Source of the DNA: Membranipora membranacea
Taxonomy: Eukaryota > Bryozoa > Gymnolaemata > Cheilostomatida > Membraniporidae
Length of the DNA stretch: 64,000 nt
Direction of reading: 5' to 3'
NCBI GenBank assembly: GCA_914767715.1
Contig: OU612067.1
Location: 8,062,001 to 8,126,000 of the forward strand
Shown here: piece after piece, positions 32,804 through 45,200 of the stretch
How positions within the stretch are numbered: position 1 is the stretch's first letter
Layout: each line of letters opens with the position of its first letter
The notes under the pieces: model-generated
Databases searched by the model: none
What the model saw: only the letters and a program-made list of their open reading frames with translations
Told to the model about the DNA's origin: nothing
Position numbers and translations under genes: made by a program

Positions 32804-35800
32804 GGGACTCTTAAATTTAGTTTAATCTCTGACACATGCAGAGAAATACACACCTGCTGGTGCTAGGGTTTTGAAGAATCAAGCTTGAAAGCTCCGCCTA
32901 TGGGACTTGAAACCAAAACTCCTGCGTCACAATTCGCCTGGCAGTGAATAGAAAACACAACCACCGATGGCTCAAACTCATCATCCCATAGAGAGGTGCC
33001 ATTTAATGAGACTGACATCAATAAATCATGGTTAAATCTAACAAGATTGTGTCAAAAGTATTCCCCTACTGAATTGAACAGTTTTGCTTGTAAGCTTTCT
33101 CCATTTTTTGATAATTATCCCGGGACAATATCTTGCAGGTAAATAATCAATTTAATCATTTTATCGAGATGTGCATACTGTCTTTCGTGATCTGACTGGG
33201 CATTTATATCACTGATAATCTAGGCTATCATTAGCACAGAAGAGATGTCGTAAGGCTAAGTATGCATCATGTGTGACTTTAATTTGCGCATATGCGAGAA
33301 TGTTGAGTTTAGTTTGGGTTCTGATTGCAATTTTTGGTCAGGGAGAATTGGATAACCCCAGAATGAACTTCCAATCAAGTTTAGCTAACAGTGACAACAG
33401 AAGATAACTGTTGCAAACAATTCCGCACGCATTGGGGAGTGTGCCACCAGAGCAGGTAGCCATTCAGAAATTGGTGACTCAATTTGCAGAGATCAGCACA
33501 TGCCCAGAGCTGAGCATGCACAGAATGCGAGATGTGAGCGGATAGTGGATGTACAGCCAATAAATGTAGTTTATATGATTTAGAATCAATAGATGACAGT
33601 TCGAAAGAGATTCAATAATAAGGATTGCACTAAAGTGAGTTGCAGGAGTCATTGTTCCACACCCATGCAAAACTACTACATTCACATAAATCGATTTAGT
33701 CTGAATACAATTTTCCATCCCTATATCAATCCTTGACCCTGCTTAGTAACTTTTTCTCACCTTTTCATGAGAGCAGGGATGGCATCTGCTGTATCGGCCT
33801 CTGGTGATATTCCAACCCAAATGTATGACATCAATCAAACTATAAGCAGGCAAATCTAAAATTTTTCTTAGTTATGAAACATGACAACACATTTGAGTTG
33901 CTGACTAAATGCTTCAATCTCCATCTGGTATGGTGAGGAACGGATTGGGCCATGTATACAACAAGGTGTAGTTGAATTGCTACGAGTCTATCTTTCTTGA
34001 GCGGCGAGTGGGCTATTATTTTATGATAAGGTCTCTATGTGACGGTGTACTTTTAACTTCACTCAAGAGTTATGATTTTCCAAATTACATTCCAAATATT
34101 AGTATTACAGAATCATAATTATAATGAATAATTAATTAATTAATCATTTTAATTATTATCGAGCTTTATTATAATTATTAAACGCCATAAGAGGCTCTCT
34201 ATACACATCAATATCGGTGCACTGATCCGACAATATTTGATACAATTTATGAGCGATAGAAATAAATCCACTTTACAGGAATTATTGTACCACAAAGATT
34301 GATGCACTCAACCCGAAATTAAACCACCACCGAAATCAATGCACTTGACCAAAATTAATACACTCAACACACATGGAATTATAATTATCACTTGCTTCAA
34401 GTTGCATTTATTGATTCAATGCTCTTATCACAATGCGCAATCTTATTGACTTCAAGGCTTCAATCGATTTATATTTATCACAAGCCTCAAATTGTATTTA
34501 CCCTGTTTATGATAAATCCTAGAAACTAAGATCATCCTAAGGTGAGGCCATAGAAGACCTCCTGAACTTGAGTGTGTAGCAAGCTGCCATAAACTGATAG
34601 ATGCACTAATCGCCCATTGGCAGTGACACTTTGATCTTAGCCACTCAAAAATGGGGAGTATTTACTGAGTTATGATTCTGTGTTACTAGAATTCCTGTTA
34701 TATCAGGTTTGTCAAATGCTTGCATGATATAATTCAACATAATGTCTGAGTGAATGAATGATGGCGGTGGTGGTTGCTAACTACATAATTGGTATAGACA
34801 GGTGGGTACAATGTATAATTTTTGTCAACCACCCAAACAAAAAGATTGAATCAGTTAAATATGTTTATTAAAATAAAAACTAAATAAAAAAAATATATTG
34901 CTGGTACAAAGACCTTTTAGAGCCTAATTTCCATCCATTTTTGCTGGTATTTTATCTCACATTGAAGCTCACTGGCAACACAGTGACAAGGGATAGGAGT
35001 CAGGACAACATATATATTTGAATAATTGATTTATACAGATATATGCTTTCATGAGTGACCAATATTGACTCAAATCAATAAGTGATGTAAGCAGTGAGTT
35101 GCCAAATAACAAATCCAATATATAACAAGTTAGCACGGCAGGAGCTTTGAGTTTAGTAATTTTTGCCCAAGTTTTCTAAAACAAGAAATCCATATTCATT
35201 TCTAACCTCTTTGTCAGCAATCATAGTCAAGACTGCAATGCTATTTGTTAAGGACTAAATATCAGGATAGGTATGATATCATCATATCATTTTGGTCAGC
35301 TTCTTCACAATCTGAAACAACAATATGTGCACAAATCCGAAATTGCGATAATCTATACAAAGTTTTTTACACCAGAAGACTCATTTTTTCTTGAGCAATG
35401 TGACAGGGCTCAATTATTAAATCATACAGTACTGTGTTATAACTCGTAAACTTTAATGACTGAAGACTGGCCTTTGAGCCCCATCTTTTGTAGTTATCTT
35501 ATCTTGGCTCATGCATTATCTAGTACCACAGCGCGGCTTTATAGCGAGTTATGCTAATTTATTAAACTTGTCTGTTCGCGGGTTAGAGAAAATACTGCTG
35601 TATACAATGATTTTAGGTTATCTTACATTCGGCTTATTGTATCAGTAATTCCAGAGAAAGTCTCAAATGTTCACAGGCTGTGAACAGAATTGCAAGATAT
35701 CAGTGCACTGGCATGTCGCATGCAACGTACTGCCTTGAAATAATGAGGCTTTTATCCAGCGGGCAATATGAATATGACAGTTGTGGTTGTTGATGAAGGA

Positions 35801-36516
35801 CATTTTTAAGTTGGCTTTAGTATTCTCTTTTCTTGCGAAAAAAAACAAGGCAACTCATTATAAACAAAATGATTTATGAGGAAATAAGGATTTTTTTTCA
35901 AAATGGTTGAGTTTGTTATCATAGACTAAAAAGTAAATTATCAGAACTTTTATAGGTTAGGGTAGGGAGAGATTTCATCTGAACTGGAGTTCCTGTACAA
36001 AAACTGAATATTTGATATGGAAAGTGTCTACTCTCCTCATTTCCATTCACCTGGAAACATCATTGTAACACCAATCTCAAACTATTTGATCCCAATAGAA
36101 ACACAATTTAAGAACAAGCTGGTGGCTTGCCATTGCTGTTAATTAGGAAGTCTTGGCAATCATGGGTATGGATCGGATATCAGGTATATCTTAAAGTTCG
36201 GATATAGATTGGGTAGGGGTACAAGTGAGCAATTGGAATTCTGTGATTACATTTTCATGGTTCAAATATCTTTATTTTGACAAAAAACTTGAAAAAAACC
36301 TTTGAACTTTGGTGATGTTTTTCAAATGTGTTTATTGCTCACTATAACAACCAAATAAGTAGGACTAAAATAAACTTATATAAGATTTTTAAAAGGCAAT
36401 GGGACTGTCCAACTAGATATCGCATCGCTCGCTAGCTGGAAAGACAGAGCGAAACATCTGCAAACAACCAGACTGCCTCCCACAGGCATGCTGCTAGGCC
36501 ACCCAAGGAACCAATT
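32804..36516. other. Spacer of unit 2, no gene
   Basis: Near copy of 16804-20455. A SOX-like pair remains at 32759-32800, but no lectin first exon follows it. Confidence 0.45.
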
Positions 36517-36779
36517 GGACAATTCTGTACAATTCTAGAATTGTTCGAAACTGACCCATATATCATTACCCAACCAGCAACCATTATTGTGTAATTCACC
36601 CTGCCTGCTAAATAAATTACATTCATTATTGCTATTGTATAGTTATAGTACAAGCCTTTACAGTTCTAGTCAATATTATATAATTGGATCGACATTGTAT
36701 TGAATGAGTTTGTATTTCGATGACCAGGCAAGATCTGCTGTAATGAATAGATATCGCTGTGCAAAGAATCATCAAAGTC

Positions 36780-36822
36780 TATAATGCGGGAGGCCCAGGT
36801 TCAAATCCCCGCCGGGGCAAAT
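36780..36822 (+). repeat. tRNA-like 3' half (SINE or tRNA relic)
   Basis: GCGGGAGGCCCAGG, then TTCAAATCCCC and GCCGGGGCA resembles a tRNA T-arm and acceptor strand, with a perfect B box (GGTTCAAATCC). The T stem does not pair well and no 5' half is visible, so it is not a functional tRNA. Confidence 0.35.
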
Positions 36823-37193
36823 CTTTTCTTTTCGTCATGATGGAAATCGAAAGCATTCCATTCGAATTGTCCGCTCAAAATTTTTGTAAGCACAGAAAAC
36901 TCTTAGTAATGAGTATGATGACCCGACAAAATACTTATGTTCAACTCTTCTGTGTTGTACCATACCCTACATTATATTTTGTGCAATCTGTTAACATTGG
37001 CAGCAACTGCATAAATAGACTACATCAGCTAAACTATGCTAGCAGAATTATCAGACATCTTTGCTACTAATAAAAATGTACAACATCGCTCACCAGTTGA
37101 GCGAGGAATTACTTTGTATCGATTGTCCTACATGCCTAAGTGGAGAGAAGTGATATGTGAATGAGGCCATATCTTCCACTTTCCATTTTCCAC

Positions 37194-37272
37194 TTTTTTT
37201 AGCATCAGTCAGCATATTTTCAGTAGTCAGAACCAATGACTACTGAAAATATGCTGACTGATGCTAAAAAAA
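37194..37272. repeat. Perfect 36-bp inverted repeat, 7-nt loop
   Basis: The arm 37194-37229 (TTTTTTTAGCATCAGTCAGC then ATATTTTCAGTAGTCA) is exactly complementary to 37237-37272. The loop is GAACCAA. A further CCA/TGG pairs after one mismatch. An RNA of this region would form a long hairpin. Confidence 0.92.
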
Positions 37273-37517
37273 ATGGAACTTGGTGTCACAGCAAGTAGTA
37301 TGAGTGCTGATTATTGGCATAGTCTAAACTACGCTCCTTGCGATTATTGACAGTGAATGGCTCTCAACTATTTCTATTTGTTAGCCAAAGATGCTCTGAG
37401 CATGGAGTTAGCTCTGAAAGTTATGGTATGTGGGCTGAGGGAGGCAAAGGTAAATCGACTATTGTAAGCCCTGTATATATTCATTAACTGTCTACAAAGG
37501 AGCTCTTGATGTTATAC

Positions 37518-39132
37518 CAGAGACTATAGATATAGAGACCTTCCACTTGCACATAAAATGCGAATAGCCAATCAGCGTTATTTAACGGTCACCCCCACTT
37601 CTGGTTGTAAAGTAAGCGTTGCTGCCTTGGACAGCAATGGCTTTCTCAATAAAATGTCAGGTTTTTCACCTGACTTATTTGAGGCAATTAACCACAATCT
37701 TGATGACAAAACCAGATCAGACAGCAACAAAGTCACTATCAACTTGATATTGCATTCTTTGCCAGAGATCAATATTATACAGGCCTGCATATTTGTGAGA
37801 AAGTAAGGGGGGTTGGCAGTATAATCCATCATTGTTGCCCACTGCGATGTAATGAAGGCCTGACATAGGTTAGCTGCTATGATGAGTTTCATTGACAAAG
37901 TTTATCATGTGTGAGGACAAGGGGATACTCTTAGCTAATGTTCATTAAGTCTAACTAAATAAATTCAAAATTTCTTTTCACCTTAAGGTCTGTCAACAAG
38001 AAGAAGATGCGTTCTTTTTGTTTGGATATCTTCGCTTCTTATTGTATGCGCTAAGATTTATATAAAACATCATGGGGCAGGTACCAACCATACAAAATTA
38101 CAAACGCATTCAAAACTGAAGTGGGAATGGAGGCATCAGAGTAGAGTGCATCGTCAGCAGATTCATGCTGTTTTAAATTCCCTTTTAAAACTCTTCTTCT
38201 ATTCAGCTTACTGACAGACTTAAAAAAATTACTTGGATAGAGGGATAGAAGACCTCCCTCTTTGCCTCAAAGTTATCATGGGATGTTTGGGGCTATGAAA
38301 AGCTTTTTCTAAAACTTGCTTTGAAATATTGTTTGGGCAGATATAAGATGACTTAGACTTTAGAGGGTTCAGAGATATCCCTGATTTAGAGCAGTTCAAA
38401 GCACATATCTTCAGGCGACAAACAGCAATATGCTGAAATGAACCGGAAAAAATTGAATTTTTTGAGGATGATATTTTTCTCAGACCTATGCTTTAGAAAA
38501 TTTCTGTGATGGCCTGACTGATGAATTCAATTCAGTCACCATAACTGGAGAAGATAAAATCAGTGCTTGTCCACACTTAACTATTTTCACATTGAATTGA
38601 AATTCACAGTTGTCTTTATATATGGGGGTTACATTACTAAAAGGTTTTTCATCCACCAAGTATTTTGTTTCTTTGATGCCTACTTTGATGCCTACTGCAG
38701 GAGTAGAAAAAACACTTCAGATACTATATTTTGACCTGGAATACTTTTCCATGTACTATTTTCAGCTGTAAGGTTTTATTGCTGGCTTTCACCCAATCCC
38801 CTGGGGTACAGTACACTTACGCTGACATGCTACAGTTGGCTATAACAATAATAGCTATTCTTTACAGTTCTAAGGTTGAGGTCACAATTGTCTAACAAGT
38901 CTTAGATTTCATATATCCCAGTTGCTATTATCGAAAGTTCTGTGTGAATGTACTATAAATAAACAATTAAAGTGTTCACCTTGTCAATTTTTGGTAGTAA
39001 ATTCATTACACTGGGTACGCTTACCTCCAAGCGATTACCACCAGAAAGGGGCGGAGCCTAATTTTTAATGTGTTCGCATCGGTTATATACGTTACCATGA
39101 CAAGTGGAAGGTCTCATTATCTATAGTCTCTG
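37518..39132. mobile_element. 1.6-kb DNA transposon-like element, 32-bp TIRs, 7-bp target duplication
   Basis: Left end CAGAGACTATAGATATAG and right end (reverse complement) CAGAGACTATAGATAATG agree at 30 of 32 positions through GAGACCTTCCACTTG. GTTATAC flanks both ends (37511-37517 and 39133-39139). The interior holds only short frames: the longest, on minus at 37578-37898, has no recognised domain, and minus-strand stretches near 38300 look like decayed coding sequence. The CAGAG ends suggest hAT- or P-like superfamilies, but a 7-bp duplication is unusual, so the class is uncertain. Confidence 0.75.
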
Positions 39133-39341
39133 GTTATACTATATCATTCTCAGCCATATCTGTTATATGGTGTACAGGAAGCAATTTTGGCATTTTTATC
39201 TCTCACTCTTGGATGGTAGTTCCCTAGTAGGTTTTGGCACTAGTACAGATGGTATTAAAATGTTAGACTAAGACTAATGGCAACACCATTTAAAGTAATG
39301 AATTTTAATCTGTCAGCTTGAGTGCCACAAGGATTCTATAT

Positions 39342-39532
39342 GAAAATGGCCAAGGAATGAAAATGGCCACAATTATAATTGCCAGGAAAGAAAATGGCCA
39401 CCATAATGAAAACGTCCCAAGTTCAAGGTCAATTTTCATCATCCCGATAGATTCAAATAACTCAAGGGCCAAAACAGACTAGATTTCAGCCAATCAGAGC
39501 TTTGGCCATTTTCAGTGTATGAAAATGGCCAA
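39342..39532. repeat. Clustered GAAAATGGCCA motifs
   Basis: GAAAATGGCCA occurs four times within about 190 bp (near 39340, 39359, 39389 and 39520), partly in the longer form ATGAAAATGGCCAAGGAAT. Confidence 0.8.
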
Positions 39533-39888
39533 GGAATATTCAACTAGAATTATGTTCTCACAAGTACTGATCAGACAACTCAATTTCAGACTAGCCAATG
39601 TGTTTGTTCTGATCAGAGTCAACACAATGTCTAGGCTACTAGACTCTTTCATACATCATTTCATTTTATTTGCACCATTCAGAAACAGTTATTAATCACA
39701 CTCTTGCAAAATAAAATATGTAATTGTAAAAATGCAATGCAGCCTGTTGTGCTAAAATAGTGTCTGGTAAATGGCCATCCGCCACACATCTCTGTAAATA
39801 GGCCATCCGCTCATGACAAATACCCATCCGGCAGTGCTAACTGGCCATCCATTTCACCTCGTATCAATATCAAAATGTGACTGTGACA

Positions 39889-40193
39889 AACCCATCCGGA
39901 TCATGCCTATTAAGCAACCGCAGGATGTCCGCGTGGCATCCGGTGGTTGCCAAATAGACATCCGGTTGGCACTCGGGCATCCTGATGGGATTGTTGACCC
40001 CTGTTCGCAAACCTATTCTCCTCTGTTACAAACCCATCCGCCTCCGTCACATTTGTGTCCAGACGCGTTTTATGCATCCGGATGGCTATTTGGCATCCGA
40101 CGGTTGTCCGAGTGCCAACCGGATGCCCATCAGGCAATCACTGGATGCCACGCGGACGTCCGGCGGTTGTCCGATAGGCGTCCGGATGGGTTC
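39889..40193. repeat. GC-rich foldback built of CATCCGG motifs
   Basis: The left arm (39889-39992) contains ACCCATCCGGA, GTCCGCGTGGCATCC and CATCCGGTTGGCACTCGG. The right arm (40085-40193) carries the reverse complement of these blocks in mirrored order (CCGAGTGCCAACCGGATG, GGATGCCACGCGGAC, TCCGGATGGGT). The tetramer-rich sequence is visibly richer in G and C than anything around it, and all three forward frames are open for 70 codons or more as a by-product. Confidence 0.8.
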
Positions 40194-40204
40194 ATAGCGC
40201 AGCA

Positions 40205-42136
40205 CACCCTGTGGTAGGCTTTATGTACAGCTTTTAATTTGTTAGCAACAAAGCTACCTGAGGTGTGCAATCAGTACTGGATGGGCAAGAACGGGCGGAC
40301 AAAATCTTTTGATAGACAGACAGAAAATACTGGCTGAACAGTTTTGGCATGGCAGAGGGACAGGGACAGACAAGAATTTTTTCTCGCTGTTGGACCGGGA
40401 TGGGCGGCAATCCATACTCTACCTTTACTGGCTGACTGCTGTTAAATTTACAATTTCTCAATCAAGTATGGCACCTAGTGGATATTATCTCCGATGTATA
40501 TAGTATTATGAAAACCAAACATCTAATAACATTATCTTTCTTTTGCATAAAAATCTGTTGCCACTGAATTTGATTCTTCTCTTAGAATGGAAATAGTATC
40601 ATAGCGTTATACGGTTAGGACACTAAACACAGGGACCCATCTGACTGCTATCTGATTGGCTGTCCCTAGTAGCATGAATAATTAGCCTGAGAAATTGTCT
40701 TGTTTACAAAATTGCAAACAGTAATTATACCCCATACAGTGTCGATGATTAGGGCATTTCTAGATTGCTACTAGGGACTGGCTATTTTTGCAAGCCCTTT
40801 GTTTTGCAAAAGAAAGCTAATGATGCTATTCCAGATATGGAATTCAATGTCTGTTGCGTAGTTAGTCAGTTTGTATCGGTAAGGTTAATCCGGAGATACA
40901 TATCGTCGATTCAGAAATCTAATGTTGGTAATTTTGGCTTATAATCAAACTTTGCCCCTTCTGGACCTCCCTTTCCAACCAGAGAGGGTGAGCTTGTGGA
41001 TTTCCGGGTTATGGAGTCACCACATTAACTCTCCACTACTGAGATCTGTGCTCACGAGCTTGGTTAGAAAATTCTCACCATGTTGTACAAAAAAAGTGTT
41101 CTTTTGTACAATTATCTAGAAACAATCTCATTTAATTCAAGCGCAAAAATCCGACTCAAGGGTATGTCCTTTAATTCTTATTAATTATTTCAAAGTCACT
41201 CACGGAATTCAACTTTTCTCTTTAATGATACCATGTATGCCAAAATTAATGCTCCTAGTCTTCATGATACAAATAATCCAACCGAATGTCAAAATGTGCC
41301 ATTATCGTTGATAAAGCAAATTCTATTTTCCTAGAGAAATTAACTATAATGCAGCAAATGATATAATACAACGAAAATAATCAAACTTTCATACTTCTTT
41401 GAAAAAACTGACCTAACTCCAAATGAAGATACAAACAAAGAGCACTGCCTATCGACCAGAGGGTCGCCAAACAGATGGTGCATTTCAATTGACAACAATG
41501 TTCTTAAATAGTATAGTTCCAGATACATAAAAATTACTGCTGCCGTACATAAGCAAATAAAAAAGATTCAAAACTATTTTCAATTACCGCAAAAGTAGGG
41601 TTGATCGGCTGCAAGAGTGGGTTGATGTAAGTCAATTGATGATGTTTTATACTAATACTGCATTGTCTCTGTTGGCACCACCTTTACTTTGTTGTCACGG
41701 TTGTGGCGTATGGGTGGTACCAGTATTAAGAATAGACCTTGGATTTAATTAAATTGCGTGTCCTGGACTAGAGGTTAGGTGTACTTGCTGTCAACAGCGT
41801 ATCCTTTAGTCGAGGTTGAGTGAACTGATGATGATATGCGGGCTTAGAAATTGAATATTTTTATTGTGTCTGACATTGTTATCCTATGGCTATTTATATG
41901 TTTGCTGCTGTGGATGTGACATCTGCACCCCCTGGTTGCGATGGTCCTCGATTGCTAAGACACATCTCATAATCTGGTATGTAGATGCGACATCTGCGTC
42001 CCCCTGGTTGCAATCGTCATCGACAAGCTGAGCTGGGCAGTGCAAACTTCAGGCAAAAGCTTGATTCTATGACAAAATTGCTGAGCATTCTCAGTTTAAT
42101 GAGTGGGAATCAAAAGCAAAAAGAGTCGGATATAGT
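40205..42136. other. No gene seen
   Basis: AT-rich. At 41912-42018 a block of about 35 bp (GATGxGACATCTGC, CCCCTGGTTGC) occurs twice about 75 bp apart. Confidence 0.4.
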
Positions 42137-42216
42137 ATATATATATATTAGCCTTTGCAGTTGTCTAGTTAGAAAATACGACATTGAACAAACATGAACA
42201 TGTATATGAATTGGTG

Positions 42217-45200
42217 TTACTGACTGAATACCTCGATTTCCATTACGCAAAAATGATGCCCTGTGCCTGGTGTGTATGTCTTAACAAAGCGTCCAAACAA
42301 AGTGAAGGAACAGGTTATCATACTTGGCATTTGTGTAGGCTTCTCAACTCTCACTCCACATAGTGCTTCATCCATGTCCAATCCTTCAAGTGTAGCCGCA
42401 ACTGTGATCTCTGTATTTCTCATTTGAAAGACTGTAAGAAAATTCAAAGTAATATCTGTTCAAGCAAGGCAAACAAATACTCCATTCAGGTCCATTCCAT
42501 CAACAGATTCCTTGTGTTTTTAGCCGATAGGTAGAGCCAACAGATTTTAGAAGTGTAGACTCATGCAAACGTAATAAAGTCAGCTTGAATACTTACACTT
42601 ATTTTCAGTGTTCCAGATCTTAACATAATTTACCGAATACAGCTCTCCAAGATCAATTATGATATACGTTTCCTAAAATAAACACTAGATTTTAAAATCT
42701 ATTAAACATAAAAAACAAACTGTAGTTCGAGGGTTCGGTGAATGATAATCAAACATCAATAGTGGCTGCTTATCCGTCCTCAGAAATGCAAGTATGTTAT
42801 ATTGTGTGATAAACTCTGCTATATTGTGTCAGTTTTCTATTCACGCATATACTATATACTAGGTAGAATCTGGGTCTTTGCACAAAAATGATTTTTATTT
42901 TCAACAAAATTTTGAATTGTCACACATTCTGCTGTTTTTTTTTAGTTCTGCGATCCAGTCCATATATTGGATCCATAGCTTCACTCCATTAGTGCCAAAG
43001 AAAGCAACATTGGAGAACTTTTTTTCATAAAAAATCTCGATTTATAAACATAGGATATGTTAAAATTCGACCAGGCATCACTATAAAGTACAATAATTGA
43101 GATTCCTATCCTATATTTGTATAAAAATATATTACTCACAAGGTCATACTGTCCACAGAATCTGTTACTGTTTACCGCTACCGCTTCACCGTCAACAGCA
43201 TATGAAGGATAATATGATGCGTACACTGTTGAGTGATCTGCAATTGTTTTCCCTTCAAAATTTAAAGTTCACGATAATTTTCTTGTAACCTTGTGTCACA
43301 CCTATTGATTGAATCTCACACAGGAAGACAACCTAAGAAACCTCTTACTTCCTTTTTCATGCTTCATTGCATATGTTCGAAGGTAATACTGGTATTCTGG
43401 CTTAGATATTGGTATTATCCACCTATTTCTATTTTTGTCTAGATACAATACAAGGAATGGATTGAAAGTAGCTTAACATTAACCTCTGTTTCCATTAAAG
43501 GTGAAGGCAACTTGTGCAGAGTGTCCGTCTAAATATACCATTTTCCCTCCCCCGACGCCTTATTCATTGGAAATAAAGCTTATAAGACATCAGAAGTAAG
43601 ATTCTGGCATCCTTATTAATTTCCAAAATGTCAGAATGTGCAGTGGCCTAAGGTCATTTAATAACAGGCTACTAAGATGTACACAGCCTACATCACAAAC
43701 AACAATGAGAGCATGGAGATTGTAATCCAATCAGACTGTTTGTGAAAAATGGCAAATATTTGAATTGCTTGATAAAAATGAAAAACAACACACATCTGCT
43801 CCTAGCTGCCTATTTCTAAACCATTTTTTCATCGCTGCTCTCAGCACATTAGATTCTGTTGGAGACTTACTTCGAGGCTGCTATTATGTATCCCATCTTA
43901 TTTTCCATTTTTAATTCTATCATGTGGGCAATTTCCAGCGTTAGAATCCAAATATTGAGGAAGTTATGGTCTGTCAAACTTACAAGGTGACGGCAGTCAA
44001 TCGGCATTAAGAATCAGCGGGCACGCCATATGGGACGTCACAACGCGTCATGCTTATTAAGAGTATATTATACTTATAATTCCACAGATAAAGTGATGAT
44101 CAAAATTCAGACCTAGATGGGACTCGAATTGAGGACTTTTATACAAGCAGGCAACGCCGCTATCATCGCACCACTGGGTCTAGCTCTGTACACCAGTAGA
44201 CAATATAGATCAGTTGTAGAGGCGTTGCCTGCTGGGCCATGAGGACCTGGGTGGGAATCCCAGAAAATTTTGATTGTTATATTATCTCTTCATATATCAT
44301 AACAAGTATGACACGTTGTGACGTCCCACATGGGGTGCTCGTTGATTCCCAATGCCAATTGAAGGTGAACACCTTTTAAGTTTGAGAGACCATAACTTCC
44401 TCAATATTTGGATTCTCTAGGTGACAATCGCTCGCATGACAGATTAAAATATTGAGAATAAGATGTGATGCAAAATGGCAGCCTCAAATGAAGTCTTTAA
44501 TAGTGAAGTGATTATGGCTGCGTGATGGAAGAAGGTTAGAAGTAATGTAATTCAATGTCTAATCAGTCTCTCATAAACACCATATATCATATTAGGCGAC
44601 ATGATACAGAGGTTCAAAAGATGCCCTCGCCTTTAATTTATCAATTGGAGATTGGTTTCTAGACAAATTTTTATTTGGTCTTGCAATTCATCTTTTACAT
44701 CCAGCTAATATCCTGAATGTATTGATTATACCAATATTCATTTCTACTATTTGAAATTAAGTAAGCCTAAACTAACATCACTATGGTCAATGTAATCATT
44801 AGCAAAATGACACGGTGCCATTCAGCGGTTTTAATTGAACCGGTAATATAAACTAACCTGCTGCTACATTCTCATTGACACCTGCAGTGATAGTCAAAAT
44901 TTCTGGTTTAGGGCAGCTAAGTTGCGTAACAATGAAAGTTGTCCCCTCAGCTGTAGTATTGCAAGGCTCAGTTGTTACACTGCTTGACATGAGACAATGT
45001 CCATCATACTCCTGGGCAGTAAGTTTCATGCAGGACTCTCCTAATTCCAGGCACATACCCATGCACTGTTTTCGTGTCTTGGCAGCGATACAAATTTCGG
45101 CCGTCGAAGAGCACAACGGGGTTTCATTATTTAGCTTGAAAAGTTTTTCGCACTGTCTGTTTGCCTGAAACAAAGAAACTGTTCTATATTCCATAAATTT

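Larger units (their letters stand above)
36517..42135. repeat. Segment unique to unit 2, composed of mobile elements
   Basis: Replaces about 450 bp present in units 1 and 3 (20455-20900, 56725-57150). It contains a B-box relic (36786-36820), a 36-bp perfect hairpin, a 1.6-kb TIR element, a CATCCGG foldback and simple repeats. No complete gene is visible. Confidence 0.7.

Noticed and set aside
36780-36822. Functional tRNA gene
   Set aside because: The T stem does not pair and there is no A box or 5' half. Kept only as a low-confidence relic.
39813-40217. 134-codon plus frame and overlapping minus frame
   Set aside because: Open frames on both strands follow from the GC-rich CATCCGG palindrome, not from coding.
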